Assembly (NCBI GenBank): GCA_030141605.1
Contig: JAQGDQ010000117.1
Location: 310,001 to 374,000 of the forward strand
DNA: 64,000 bases
Source of the DNA: Tubiluchus corallicola
Lineage: Eukaryota > Priapulida > Priapulimorpha > Priapulimorphida > Tubiluchidae
Direction: 5' to 3'
This document shows positions 1-12,460 of the stretch, in pieces (the first letter of the stretch is position 1; each line of letters begins with the position of its first letter). Below the pieces are notes generated by a model. It saw only the letters and a program-made list of their open reading frames with translations. It had not been told where the DNA came from and did no database searches. The translations under genes and the position numbers were made by a program.

Positions 1-275
1 GTCCTAGTATTCCATTGATGGAATAGGAACCGGAAGATCTGTTTATTTGGTTGCTGTCTTGCTGCTGTTGCTGTTGCTGCTGCTGCGCAGGTGGTGCTAA
101 GGTAATTACAGTTGTCGTGTTGCCTGGATTCGGACTGATGGTGTCATGTTGCCGTGGTAACATCTGTGGAGAAATTAATTGTGGATGGTTTTGCTTCGGG
201 CTGTTTGATTGTTCCTGTTGTCCAGATGACTTGTCTCCTAATCTGGCTTTGAGTGCTGCCTGATTTCGGACGATC
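1..275 (-). CDS. Pax2/5/8: Pax2/5/8 exon 6 (partial): end of paired domain, polyQ, octapeptide
   Basis: Begins (R)[17 protein letters not shown], passes through a Ser/Pro/Asn-rich linker and a run of nine Gln (CAG/CAA mixed), and reaches the octapeptide YSINGILG at the window edge. The exon continues beyond base 1. Confidence 0.95.
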
Positions 276-3200
276 CTGAAAAATATTTTAAGATCAAATG
301 AAAAGTTATTTTTGTTCTACTTGTTTGAATGCTGGTAAACAAAGAGAGTCAAATTGTGACCTTGTCCTAGTAGAAACAAGAGAATGTTTGCCATTTTACC
401 ATTTTTAAGCTTTTTATCAAGATTATCCCGAAGTTTGTTTTTCGGATTACTATTGAAAATTCAGCTGCTAGTGTTTCAGTCAATATTACAGTTTCTGCTA
501 TTAAAAAAATCTTGCGTTTACAAATTGTCAAGTTCTAGTGTTTTAAAGTAAGTTTCCATATTGTTTTTTATGTCTAGTAGCCTTGATACCCTTTAATACA
601 ACGAAGGATCAGCCTCTGAAAAAACAGTGTTTCCTCAGTTAACTCAGTCTATTACTAACTTGCCAAAACAAATGAGGTATCGGATGTAGATGAATTTTTA
701 TATGTTTATAGGCGTATGGTCTTTTTACAATTTGCAGTACAGTACTATAATATTACAAGGTTCTAAAGATAATATAGTTTGTTTTTATTGCAGTGTAGTT
801 GCTACTTTATTGCAACACAGCAAAACAATACTATCAAAGTGAAGATGAACGAATGTTTCTTACATGTTTCAATGACAGTTTTAGAGGAATTAAAAGTGCA
901 TAAAATGAAAACAACACAAAGATGATGGTTCTATGGGAAAGATATGTGGATGGGCTTACCTAGGAGTATTTTAATGAAAGGTAATGGAAGAATTGAACAA
1001 AGACGTGTAAATTAGAACGCTTACCTGTTAATGGAACTAACACTAGGAACTGTGTCCTTTTCACATATTCCTTCATTGAGTAGTCGATCTCTGATCTCCC
1101 AAGCAAACATAGTCGGATTATCTCGCTTATACTGAGAAATCATCTCAACGACTTCAGGTGTCGCAACCTTTGGCTTACTGCCTCCTATGACACCTGGTCG
1201 GATTGATCCAGTTTCATAGTACCTGACGATGAAATTATTCAATTCAATAAGTTAAAACAGTGATTTCATTATCTTTTATTTTTATGGTGTCTCTTTATTC
1301 TGTGGAAAATAAGTATATTTTTCTTTACCTTCCTAATATCTTGCTCACACAGCCATGGGACACTCGCAGTTGTCTTGAAATATCACACGGACGTACACCA
1401 TTCTGGGCTAGTTCGACAATTCTGGACCTCACCACATCGGGCAAAGGACGTCCATTAACGAAGACACCACCAAGTTGATTTACACCACCATGGCCTGAAA
1501 AATGAATAAGATTGATACAGTTTGATTATGTAGTGATACTAAATAAATAGGGAAGTCTCATGATGGGTAGTTGTCAGCTGGCATCTGGCAGTTATCTATC
1601 TTCAGTAATATATCTCAAAAAAAAATCAAAGTAAAAAACTCTATGACACAGTTGCCTTTCAGAAGTTCAAAGGTTTCAGCTAATAAGGTTACAAAGCAAT
1701 TGTCGTAGTATATTTTCTAGTGTCTATTTGTCTGTTCATCAATATACTGAAAATGAAGAGGGAAGTATACTTTAACCTTCATATGTGCCAGAACTGCTTT
1801 TTCTGTGGTCTGTGACCTTTTTGAAAGGTTAACCCATCACTATTACGGAAGATTCCCTTATGTGAGGTTCACATTTATGTATGGCATATAGACTTAGCCT
1901 GCACATGCTATTATATTACTACTTCCTCCCCCAATCTGAAAATCCCCAACCCAAACCCAAACTCAGTTATAATGGATGCTTTACATAAAAACACTCAAGA
2001 GTGCTCTAAATTATAGTCACTTATTTAGCAATGAAAAAAGAGAAGGAAAATGTAGGGTTTTAACAAGATAAGTTTGTTTTTTAAATTTTTAAATGCTGTT
2101 ATTTCACAAGTTTTTTATAAAGTTAAATAATTCCCTTCATATCAAGCCTTATTTTCATCATCTCTTATATATCAATGGCGCATAAAGCTTTACATTCCAG
2201 CATTACACAACAGGTCTGCTCTGATTAGCTGGTGTCGAGTAGCTTGATGTGCTGGAGAGCGCTTTGCTCAGGTACATGTTGAGTTTAAAGACGCTGTAAT
2301 CTGTATGTTTACTGCTATTGACAATACACTTAAATAATGAAACAGGTTCTACACCTTATAAATGGAGCACATCTTGCCAGAGATGGCATGCTGGGTATTG
2401 TCCAGAGACAGCATTAAATGAAAGGATACACTGCTAGGTATGCACTGAACTTCCTCGAATGTACTGAAAGCCGAGGTGATGTCGAGGGAAAAGCAGAGTA
2501 AGAGTGTGTGAGATTTTGTGTGATGAACTTGCTAGTGTGTGAATGAGAGAGAATGTGGATAGTTGCATGTGCACAACAGAAAAAGGATGTTCAGCGCAGG
2601 GTATTCTTTTCCAGGCATTGGTTTATTTGGAAATTGGATCATTTAATTATAGAAGAAAAATGGTATAAAGAAAAGGTATACAAAATGACTGTCCCAAGAA
2701 ACCAAAAAAAAAAAAATCTAGAAAATTTGTGTCTAGCTGGGGTAGTTTTTAAGCTGCATTTTAAAGGTGCCTAGTAAAATGTAGGCCATCAGTGTATGCA
2801 AACTGACCGAAATTTTATTTCAGGTATCTGCTGCTCAGAAGTGATTTTGCTGGCAGCCACCAGGCCATTTACTAACTAGTTAGCAATTTTTGACTCTAAG
2901 CACACACTGCTATTTGCTTTGCCGTAATATACATGCATTTTATTTAAAACACGTACATTTGAAACAACCCACTAAAAATTGAATGTTGAACGTTGAAACC
3001 ATTTAACACAAGACTGCCTTAAATTAGATTCGATATGATGATTAGTGTCACTTGAAACTTACAAAGTGTTAGTTTAATTAACAATATGGAATAACCATGT
3101 CTAAAGCTGTGTGCCTTGGGCCAGTTCAGAAAACTTTAAATTTGTTGACCTGTCAAAGCTGTTTATTGAATTTGAGAAGAAACGTAAAGGGTTATTCTGT

Positions 3201-6200
3201 CTGTAAAGGCAATGATAATGTATTTCCAGCACATTCTATTTTTACTGTTGAAGTAATCATCTTCCTTACCTGATTTACTTTTGTCCTTGAGCTTCTTCTC
3301 TTTTTCATCTTTAACATTTTCATTGTTCTGATCAGTGAGCGTTTCTAACTGTTCGCTCTGCTGCTGTTGTTGTCCCTGCTGTTGTTGATCTGGCAATGGA
3401 TCATGAACAATGATATGCTGCACCTAAATATGCAAAATGGCAAAACAGTCACTAAACCAGAATTTTTACTTTACTGCCTTACGGGTGATTCAGTCAATTC
3501 TATCATTCAGCCAACCAAGTTGAACAATCAGTCAATTAAATCCACTGGTCTGTTTGAAAGCGGTCAATAAGTTAGTCAGTTCGGATTTTTCAGTTAACCA
3601 GCACAGTACTGTTGAACCTCTATGTTCATTCAATATTAATGTAATTATTGCACATTATAATTATATAAAATTGTGTAACCATTAACCAATCTTAATACAT
3701 CTGCTAAATGTAAATTAGAGAGACACTCATTAGTCAGAACATTAAAGAATCTTACTTGATTCTGTAGATCAGTCTGCCCCGACTCTAACACAGATGGATC
3801 CATAATACGTACGACCTGGACTCCTTGTGGAAGGCCCTGGAGTGCCTGGAAACCAGACAAATTGAGGTTCTGAAGATTTTGTATCTGCACATTCGAAGGT
3901 AACGCCTGTATGTTTGTCAGGGAATTCAGACTTTGTATTGTGGCAAGACTTTGTGGTATTGCTGCATTGATGGAAGCAGTCTCTGTAGTTTCAATCTGTT
4001 GTTGGCTTTGCACATTAGCAAGACTTAATGCTACTGTCTCCATGGAAGCTAAACTCTGAGTTGCCGTTGCCATCTGGCCTTCTTGTAAGTTAATCTGAGC
4101 TGATTGCAAGTCAACCGCTGACTGTACTTGTTGTTGCAGGGTGGGCCAACTAATTACACTTTGTGTTTTGGGTTTGATGAAATGTTTTAAGTCTTCCTCT
4201 ATATTCTGTGCAATGGAAGACTCCGGTGGATTTGGTATGCTGATAAGAGTCTGTGCTACGTCGTGTTGGATTTCACCGTCCATGAAGTGTTGTTTTCTTC
4301 TTCCTCCAGGTAATAAACGATCTAAAAATTACAGGTATATGTAATCTTATACATAAGGAAAAATACATTTGGCAATATTTCTTTACTCCTCTTCTGCTGT
4401 TACATATATTGGGTTTATATCCATAAAGTACTGGTTCAAATACAAATTCACTTTTAACTAATTCACATTTCTTTTTAGTTAAAATTTAACTAAAAATCAT
4501 TTGGTGTCTTATCAGATAGATCTTCAGCTCCAGATGTACCGAATCAGAGAATCATTTTCATTGAGATTATATAGGTTACAATTGTCCAGTTAAATTAAAC
4601 AGAAATAACATCAATGTACAGCAGCAATAAGCAAACAGTATTACTTTGGCAGTTGTTGCTGATTTGATCTATTTAAAGAAAATGTCTTTTTTCAGATTCT
4701 GTAAGAAAGAACGTTCTGATTGAAACAAGTGTAAAACAGAGAGGTTCAGTTTTCCAGTATGGGTAAGTTGTTAAAAATGTTGTCTTCCAAATTGCATTTT
4801 CTTCCTAATATTTATAAAAAGCGGGAAGTATATGAGTTATGAAGTTACTTCTACAAATACATCTGCAAAAAGATGAAATGTTATGTAGAAATCTAATTTA
4901 TACAATTACAAAAATAGTTCAGTTACTTACAAAAATTTAACATAAAGTATTTTTTGAACTGAAATAATTTTGTTTATTTCATATTGGTGTGTAAAAAATT
5001 GTTTTATTTTGTAACATTGTAACATATCATGCATATACTAAAGAGGTTATAAAATAAAAATGCAACAATTCAGAATTCGTTTCAGTAGACAGAAATACTG
5101 TGATTGTAAACAAGAAATTAAAGTGAATAAATGAGATAAAGTATGTCAAGGACATCAAGTAGTCGCCTAACATTGAGAAACATCTAGAAAGCTACTGACA
5201 TGCAGGTAGCATAAAGACAGATGCGATTTTTACTGACATGAAATAGACTGTTGATTCTTATAAAATTCATTGTAACTTTCTACACATGGAAATTTAACAA
5301 AAGTAATTCTATTTATACTGGTTGTAGTTTCAAATATATTTATTTTGATCAAGTGATTTATTCCTTTTAGTTGCAGCAGAATAGACTACAACGTTTTATA
5401 AAATGCGAAAATGAAATAATTTAAATTAGATAAAAACATTTCAATAGCCAACCTCATTCAGATTGTACAAATTTTCCGACGATATATTAGGCATTAATGT
5501 TTTTGTTTTGTTTCATCACCATATATTATAAAAACTCAATTTTTTAATGTATTGTGTTATTATCCTGATACTGCCTGTCTTGTAATATTTCCTGTAAGGG
5601 TAACTAAGAGTCCAAATAAAAGGGGCACAAGAATATGATTTCGTTTTTTTATCAAGAGATTCCATGTTAAGATGCTACTGCCAGTACTGCTTACATACAG
5701 CTCTAGTTTCGAAAGTTCTACAATTATGTGAACTGACTAAAGTGCTTGGTTTCTAAAATGTTGTTTTGTAAAGGAAGTATAAGTATCTACTTGCCTTTGT
5801 TTGTAGTCTGCGCTAGAAGAGGCACTGTATCTTAAAAAATGCAGGTGCAAGACAACCGTTCTTTATACAGGTACAGCAACAGGTGTCTTGACTGCTTTGA
5901 TTTCGGCAGCCCGAAGATAAATTATTAACTGTCTGCTATGAATGACAGAGTACTGGCAAGCCAAACGGGAAATAAAAAGTGAAAAGTTCTTTTTTATAAT
6001 TCTGTAGTGGCGGGAAATTTAACTGGCATTCAATTTTATTTTCCATTTACAAAGAAAGCGTTTATTTTATATTTTCGTTTCTTGTTGTTATTAACAACAT
6101 CTTCAAACAAATCTTGCTTTAGGGGAAGAAGAACTTGCACTGTCAGCGGCAGATAAGAGAAGATGGAATGTTCTAATAAATGTTAATGCCGCAATGTCTA

Positions 6201-8484
6201 CAACAGACAGAATGGGACTTTGAAGATACAGTTATTGGAAGCGTGTATAATTTTTTTGGAAGCGCATTGGAAACCATACCGAGTGCATAGCCAGGCGTGC
6301 CCAAACGCAAAAGAATTTAACCTTGGCCTTGACTTTATTACGTAATGTTGCAGTTATGAAATCGACTGAAAACAGTGAACACACTGCAGCAATTAGGAAT
6401 TAATAATAATAATAATCTGTGCGTTGGGTTGACTAACAGGTGTGTTATTCTTGACGCTTGCACCTGTTTGTTTTGAATTATGTGTTTTAACTCCCGTCGG
6501 CTAATGTAAGTCCACTCCAAGACATTTTTGTGAAATTTATAACTCCTATAAAAGCACTTTCTCTCGAAACTGCATTAAATTTTCAATCCGTTGGCGTCTG
6601 TACAGGTTCTGACTAAAACTTATGTTTTAGAATTAAACGGAAAGACATTTTGCGTCTGGTGACTGCTAACCGTTGAAAGGGCGCAGAATTTGGTGGTTTC
6701 TGCAAACTCATTTGCTGTCGAAGGCGTTGATATTAAGAATTTTTATTTTTGCTTCTCTATTTCTTTCACGATTTATGTCAATCAACAATAGTAGGTGAAG
6801 CGAAACTAGGCAATTTGTATTGATAGTATTGTTACATTCATTTGACTAATCGAGTTAACTCGTTCAGATTTTGGACAAAAATTGAATCTTGAGAAAATTC
6901 AAAAGACTATATGTTACGGCGCGTTAAATTATTTACGATAAGGAACTACGTGTATTATAAATTACTTCAGGTGCATTGGAGCAGGGATTTGTTAATTTTC
7001 AATTCTGGTTTCTTTATTAAAACATAAAGAAATTGCCAATTTTATTTGTAAATAAAATCAACAATTTTGTGTTTTTTAATTAATATAAGTATACACAAAT
7101 TGTTCCCTAAATTTCGAATAGTACTTTACAGGTATTTTTTGGCACAATACACTTCTGCTCTACAGGATCTTTCATTTAGTCAATTCAAAATTAATTAATG
7201 AAACTGTCTGAAACAGCTGTAATTAATTAACTAATTAACGAGAGGTTTGCTACATTTTTTTATTTTCAACAAATGACCGCCTGGTTAATCATCCTACCAA
7301 GTTTCAACTTCATGTCTTAGGGGGAAACCAGCATTTTTAACTTGCAGGTATTTGGCCAATTGAAGCTATATGCTATAAGCTAGCTATCTCAAAGAGCGAT
7401 CTCACTTGGCACTGAAGTCCTGGGAACTACACGAGCGGTGGAACTTTTGTATCGGTACAAAGTCATTGCCCCGAAAAACATTCGCTCTCTTGTTAAATTT
7501 TTCTCTGTGGAACCGTTTAGAGTTTAGCTTGCAACAATATTGGTCAGTTGCTGAGCTTTAAGACGTAAATGTGGATTTCCACGACATGTGAGCAGGAGAG
7601 CAAATAGTCGAGAGATAATAGAAGTTTTGTTGGGTGAAATACTCGCCGCGCGTAACTAAAAGTGAACTACCTACATTCTCGTTTTTTACACTATTAATGA
7701 GATATGACGTGCATGACATGTCCTCACCACATCTGCTTTGTTTCTAAGGGGTTGCATAACAAGTTTTGAGGAAAGGCAATCACAGAAAACTTTAAACCCA
7801 CTAAAGCAGTCAGTTTTAATAATGCAATGTGATTACAACTAATAGTATCAAAGTTGTTAAGTGTGTTCAATTAGACGTTAATAATTGTATTCCCAGATGG
7901 AAGATGAACTTACAGTAATTAATTTAAGAGGCGAGGATTATATTTATACATTATATTTTATTCACACCCAGTAGTAGAATACAGGCATTGATTGAGCTTT
8001 GAAAATTTTAAGAGATACGATATATAGATATTTAATCTAGTAGTACTCTATTGTTTATTGTATAAACGATTATTACTAAAATTAATTGATCAATTATTAA
8101 TAGATTATTAATCAAATTATTAATCAAAATAAAAAAATGAAAATAAAATGTGTATTTTCTGACTGGTCGTACAATTAATCCAATTCTCAATTTCTTGTTA
8201 AATAAAAAATTGTAATAATATTTGAATAATAATTGCATATTTTCAGGACGACCAACTTTCACTTAACACTATTAATAGATTTTATAAATATAGAACAGAA
8301 TACAAATCAGTACAATGTAAATGCCTGACTGGTCGCCCATCGGATTATTAAAGTCCTTTCTGCGCGCTGAGCATTTCAGGTACTACCATCAGCCTAGATA
8401 AGACTCTAACATTTTCAGTTTGTGCTTATTGAACCTTTTAGAAATCGAAAACTTACGTATATCCATGGCGGGTTCTTGAAGCAT
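1..8484 (-). CDS. Pax2/5/8: Pax2/5/8 paired-box transcription factor, 5' part (coding span, runs off left edge)
   Basis: DNA-binding developmental regulator of the Pax2/5/8 class. Six coding exons are proposed: 8457-8484, 3756-4321, 3270-3423, 1329-1494, 1025-1222 and 1-275. The joined frame has no stop (1387 nt, about 462 residues). The paired domain begins [18 protein letters not shown] and continues to [24 protein letters not shown] and [10 protein letters not shown] are Pax2/5/8-type rather than Pax6-type. The two paired-box exons are 166 and 198 nt, which as I recall are the PAX2 exon sizes. A Groucho-binding octapeptide, YSINGILG, sits at the window edge. About 250 residues, rich in Gln, Leu and Ser, precede the paired domain; vertebrate PAX2/5/8 have only about 15-20. 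The partial homeodomain and transactivation region expected after the octapeptide lie outside the window. Family assignment is very secure. The first exon is inferred; without it the start would be the Met at 4283. Confidence 0.93.
1025..1222 (-). CDS. Pax2/5/8: Pax2/5/8 exon 5: paired domain, second half
   Basis: 198 nt encoding [20 protein letters not shown], then [20 protein letters not shown] and [11 protein letters not shown]. The sequence matches Pax2/5/8 at class-specific positions ([20 protein letters not shown]). Donor gtaagc. Confidence 0.97.
1329..1494 (-). CDS. Pax2/5/8: Pax2/5/8 exon 4: paired domain, first half (PAI)
   Basis: 166 nt encoding [18 protein letters not shown] through [18 protein letters not shown], nearly identical to vertebrate PAX2/5/8. 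Acceptor ttttcag; donor AAG|gtaaag. The split AG|G codon gives the Arg before [10 protein letters not shown]. Confidence 0.97.
3270..3423 (-). CDS. Pax2/5/8: Pax2/5/8 exon 3: Gln-rich then Lys-rich linker
   Basis: 154 nt. Starts [12 protein letters not shown], followed by a polyglutamine-like stretch and a lysine-rich run ([14 protein letters not shown]). It ends in phase 1 with G, which completes a Gly codon with GC of the next exon and leads directly into HGGVNQLGG of the paired domain. Acceptor tttag; donor gtaagg. Confidence 0.82.
3756..4321 (-). CDS. Pax2/5/8: Pax2/5/8 exon 2: Gln/Leu-rich N-terminal extension
   Basis: 566 nt with acceptor tttttag and donor GTAAG. It encodes [18 protein letters not shown], then a long segment with repeated short motifs built from Leu, Gln, Asn and Ser ([19 protein letters not shown] is typical) and [14 protein letters not shown]. 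The composition resembles glutamine-rich activation domains such as that of Sp1; that function is an inference. No known domain was recognised. Confidence 0.8.
4322..8456 (-). other. Pax2/5/8 intron 1 (proposed)
   Basis: AT-rich, with no coding segment recognised. The open frames here are short and low in complexity. A short copy of a dispersed motif (tattcacacccagtagtaga, about 7960-7985) recurs at about 31057-31085, where it belongs to a minus-oriented retroelement end. If exon 1 is wrong, this is upstream regulatory sequence. Confidence 0.4.
8457..8484 (-). CDS. Pax2/5/8: Pax2/5/8 candidate exon 1
   Basis: Encodes MLQEPAMDI plus one base, followed by a consensus donor (gtaagt at 8451-8456). 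The phase fits the acceptor of the next exon at 4322, giving [13 protein letters not shown] across the junction. MDIH resembles the MDMH start of vertebrate PAX2. Without this exon, translation could start at Met 4283 inside exon 2. It is inferred from splice sites and phase only, across a 4.1-kb intron. Confidence 0.4.
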
Positions 8485-11400
8485 GACAGTCAACCTCTAT
8501 ACGTCATCGTACGTAGTAGACTTGTAGCTATCTTTTCCTTATCAGTCTTCTACAACAAACACTCAAACCGTCCGGTTTTAGATATTGGCTAATTTTGTCC
8601 TCATTGTGTTACAGTAATTAGGTAAAGAGTCAAAGTACACTACGGGCCTGATTTGACTTTGAATGTCCCTAATTAACCACATTAATTCCGTGGCATTGTC
8701 ACAGACGCGTCCTTAGAATTATGTACAATGTGACCCATTTCAGCGCGTCTTCTGTACCTTGGGGCTTTTACAGGTACAGTATACCAGACAGACGTACAGT
8801 AGCTACACCTGTGTATAAAGCAGTATGACGTCGCACAAGTTTAAATTACCTGCGAAGGTTACGTGAAAGCGAGTGAAGATAATGTAATTTTTCGCTTTTC
8901 CACCCTTTACAAGCTATTGTTAGACTAATTTAAACATTGAGTACTGAGATCCTGTTGAGTAAGTCCCAAAGCGTTTCCCATAAAAATTAGCCTATTTCTT
9001 TTATTCCCAAAACAATTAAGCATAGTTGATGCGTACTTCATTTTTTGATATTGTTAATTTGTATTACGTAATGTGCGTAACACTGCCTGTTGCACCAAAA
9101 AAATTGGTTTTTTGTAGGCCTACGTCCTGCACATGCTTTGAAAAAAAATATTAATTACTTTGCTAGCAATTAATGTATGTTTATTTAAAAGTTTTCATGG
9201 TTATGTGAGTATTCTAATCTTTTAGTTTACTTGTTAAATTATATTTGAGTAGTATGATGTAATAATGTTAGTTAACCAATGGTAATTTTTGGACATATTT
9301 TTTTAATAAATTAGTTGTTTTGATAATGTATTTTTGGATACCAATTTAGTAAAATAATAAAGATATAGACAATAGGTGGCTTAACGTAATAGTAGTTCAC
9401 AAGAAAGGTTTGTTAGAAAGGGTATATAGAATTCTAAGAAAGGTTTGTTAGAAAGGGTATATAGAATTCTTTGCCAGGGCTTAAAAATGTTACAGTAGAT
9501 CTAAAAATAATTGTATCCGTAATGTACAGTAAGTTATTAATAACAATATTCTGACTCAAAAACAGTGACTAAACACAGCTTTCCTACGTATGCAGGAAAA
9601 ACTAGGTACATTGTAGCCTTAGCTAACATACATTTGGCTTGCGCTACAGCGACTAGAAAGATTAAGTATATATGTACAATAAATAGATTAAGGACTAACT
9701 ACATATACACCAGTAATTGGCTTAACTAGACTTAAAAGCAACAAAATGATTTCATTTAATCCTCAAGATAATTACACATACTGCATGATTTTTTATGTAA
9801 TTTTAGGGATGAAGTCACAATTATCATTTCTTGAGAATCGTCACATATCCAAGGAAGACAACATTATTGTCACTGTGAATCATCATCTTTCAAGTGATCA
9901 ACTATGGCTGAACTGTCTTCATCAGCGACCATCATTGTGAGAAGTTAAGTAAAGTAAAAAGTGATAAAAGGAATAATTATCAGAAGAAATAATTTTTCTT
10001 CTTCATGTTCTTGTTAAGGATGAATATAATTACTAGTTTGACACTAATGTATAAATCTTACCTCGGTCTGCTGGTCCCTTGTCAAGTGTGTCCTAATGTA
10101 TGGATGATCAGCCTTGCGTGCCAGCTCACTTGGTCTGCTGCGACGTTTTCAATCAGATGCTGATGCTGCTTGGATCCCTTCATCCATTAATTCATACCTC
10201 TTCCCTTTCTTTGGCACATTTCACTTAACTTTCTGTCATATTTTTGGATGGATTTCACATTTGATGCAATCTCACATAGATCTGGTCCGAAGTACAGCTA
10301 GCTAACTGTAATGGCGACAACAGTGCATACCTGTGCTATAACTAAAATTGCACAGAGAGAGGACCAATTGCCTGGGGCGTGGAATTTTCCAAAACTAGTT
10401 GTGGTGAGGTCTACGCCCCGTATGCAAGCGATGCGGAACGGACTATTCTTCTCCAAGTCTATTCACAGACAGGATGAAGGAACTACTTAAATTAATAGCA
10501 GTTGCACACATAGAGAATTGTACCTGTAGATCTCTCTCTCTCTCTTTCTGCTGTTATCTGTGGTATCTGTCTGTTAGCTGAACTAGAAGCTCAGTGTACA
10601 GATGTCTTTGGCTACATCCTGTATCTTGCATGCTGTGCACCTGACACCCTACTTGTCTTCTAACAGGATTTCCATTGTCATAAACTGAAGTGTTCAAGAA
10701 ACTGAGATTGGATTAGATTTTGATTTTTCATCAAAGTAAAATTAGGACATTGTCCTGAGGAATTGCCTTACTACAACAAAAGTTTTATTTACTCAATAGT
10801 GTAATTTGTTGTTTTTCTTGCAACAAAATGCCTACAATGCCCAGATGTCCTTTCATGTCTCTTATTGAGATTGGTTAAATTTAGTTGCATTACATATACG
10901 TATATCACTACTTTTGAGCTTTTAAGTAAAATTTCAGTCGTACCTTATTAAATAACAAATAAAAAAACTTGTGTCCTTCCATAAAATGCTAGACATGTAA
11001 TAGTGTTATGGTTAGGAGTGTATTATAGAGTCATCTAGATAATGAATCTCATTTTGACCACCGTCTCCCCTCACTGCTGTTAATGGTCCACATGCATAGA
11101 GGTTCTCTGCTTCATTACCTTCTTTCCGGATGTTCAGATAACTGTACTTATGTGCCTTCCTGTTTCGGTCATTAGCAGTTTATAAAGCTTATCTATCATA
11201 CAAATTGCTAAACAGAATTACCTGCGTCCATCTTTTTTTACGAAACTTCTTTTATTTTATGCTGCATTGTCAAAACTTCATTAATATTGAACTGAATAAT
11301 AGAAACTTATTCTATTATTCTATACGTGTGGTCATTTATTGTCAGATAGTTTATGAAGAAACAATGTGGTTATTTTTATTAAGGCATGCATTCAAACTGA

Positions 11401-12300
11401 CTGACGCATAAATCATTACCTCACTATTTTTATATTCACCTACAAGCATATAAATATTCTTGAATATAGGTGAATTAATTGAAATATATTGTTGTTATTC
11501 TTATCATCAAAAAATTAGTAATTTAATAAAGTAGCAAAACCATTTAAATAATTTGCTTGTTATTTACAAATGTTATATTTGTGTCCAGTAACATTAAGAC
11601 TTTTTTGAGAACAAACACTGGTTTTTTATTTCTATACCAGCTAGTAAATTTAGCAACTAGTGGCTTATTTTGTCAATGCTGACATTTTGCCATATTATAG
11701 TGATTACATTAAAAGACATGATAACTTATGAGCAAGTAATAAAGTTGCTTTGCCTCCTCTAGCATAGTTATATTCATCTGAGCAGAATACCTAAAGTAGT
11801 CGTTGCATCGTGTCACCCTCTGGCGCCACTACGCGCTACTATTCGGTGATTTAGACATTCGCTGTTATTATTTTTATTTACTCTTTCTGTATATAAGAAA
11901 TTCACATTTTTGCTGTAAAATAGCCTAAAATGTAGACTACGAAAGTCTAATGTATACTACCAGTGTTACACTGATTTTATTTTAACATGTCCACTGCTTT
12001 CGTTTACATAAAAGCAATAGCACTGATGTCAGAATAAACAATCAAATTTCTCTTATACGGCCACCATAAGCTGCGTAATAATTAACACAGGCTTACTCAT
12101 GTATAGTTACTGTTATTTAGTGGTTTTTAAACTCTGACTCACACAACAATATAACTTTACTGAATTTCTGGCATTTCTTCTTTCCGTAACTTTGTCGCTC
12201 TTCACTCTAATGAAGTAGGTCAAAGTCATATTGAAATGCTAGTAACTTCTTCATTTCAGGGAAATTGAGAGTTTTGAGACGCATTTTCTTGTATTTTACT
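8485..12300. other. Intergenic region between Pax2/5/8 and ABCG2-like gene B
   Basis: No intact gene seen. It contains a 35-bp tandem duplication at 9401-9470, an exon-like minus-strand stretch at about 10064-10215 and a TC microsatellite at 10530-10550. AATAAA on the minus strand near 11976-11981, about 320 nt past the gene B stop codon, is a possible poly(A) signal. Confidence 0.6.
9401..9470. repeat. 35-bp perfect tandem duplication
   Basis: Two identical 35-bp units lie side by side (9401-9435 and 9436-9470), each beginning aagaaaggtttgttag and ending gaattct. Confidence 0.95.
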
Positions 12301-12460
12301 TTAGTTCAGTTTCTTCATTCTGAGCAGCTGCACGTAAGCAAGAAACAGGTATCCCACGGCGATCACGCCCAGTGCCAGAATATTCTTCCATATGTCCCAT
12401 TCAGTTTCACTGTCTATTCCTTGTATTTCCAAGTAGTCATTACCATACACACATTCGGTG
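12301..12460 (-). CDS. ABCG2: ABCG2-like B exon 17: last membrane segment and stop
   Basis: 160 nt: [54 protein letters not shown]. The EC cysteine corresponds to human Cys608; no residue matching Cys603. Last exon of gene A has the same length. Confidence 0.96.

Noticed and set aside
51-263. Plus-strand frame with a polycysteine run
   Set aside because: It is the antisense shadow of the polyQ-encoding part of Pax2/5/8 exon 6.
3367-3570. Plus-strand frame across Pax exon 3
   Set aside because: Antisense to the Gln-rich exon; no family resemblance.
8032-8262. Minus-strand frame of 76 codons in Pax intron 1
   Set aside because: Composed of Ile/Asn/Leu/Tyr from AT-rich DNA; no conserved pattern or supporting splice sites.
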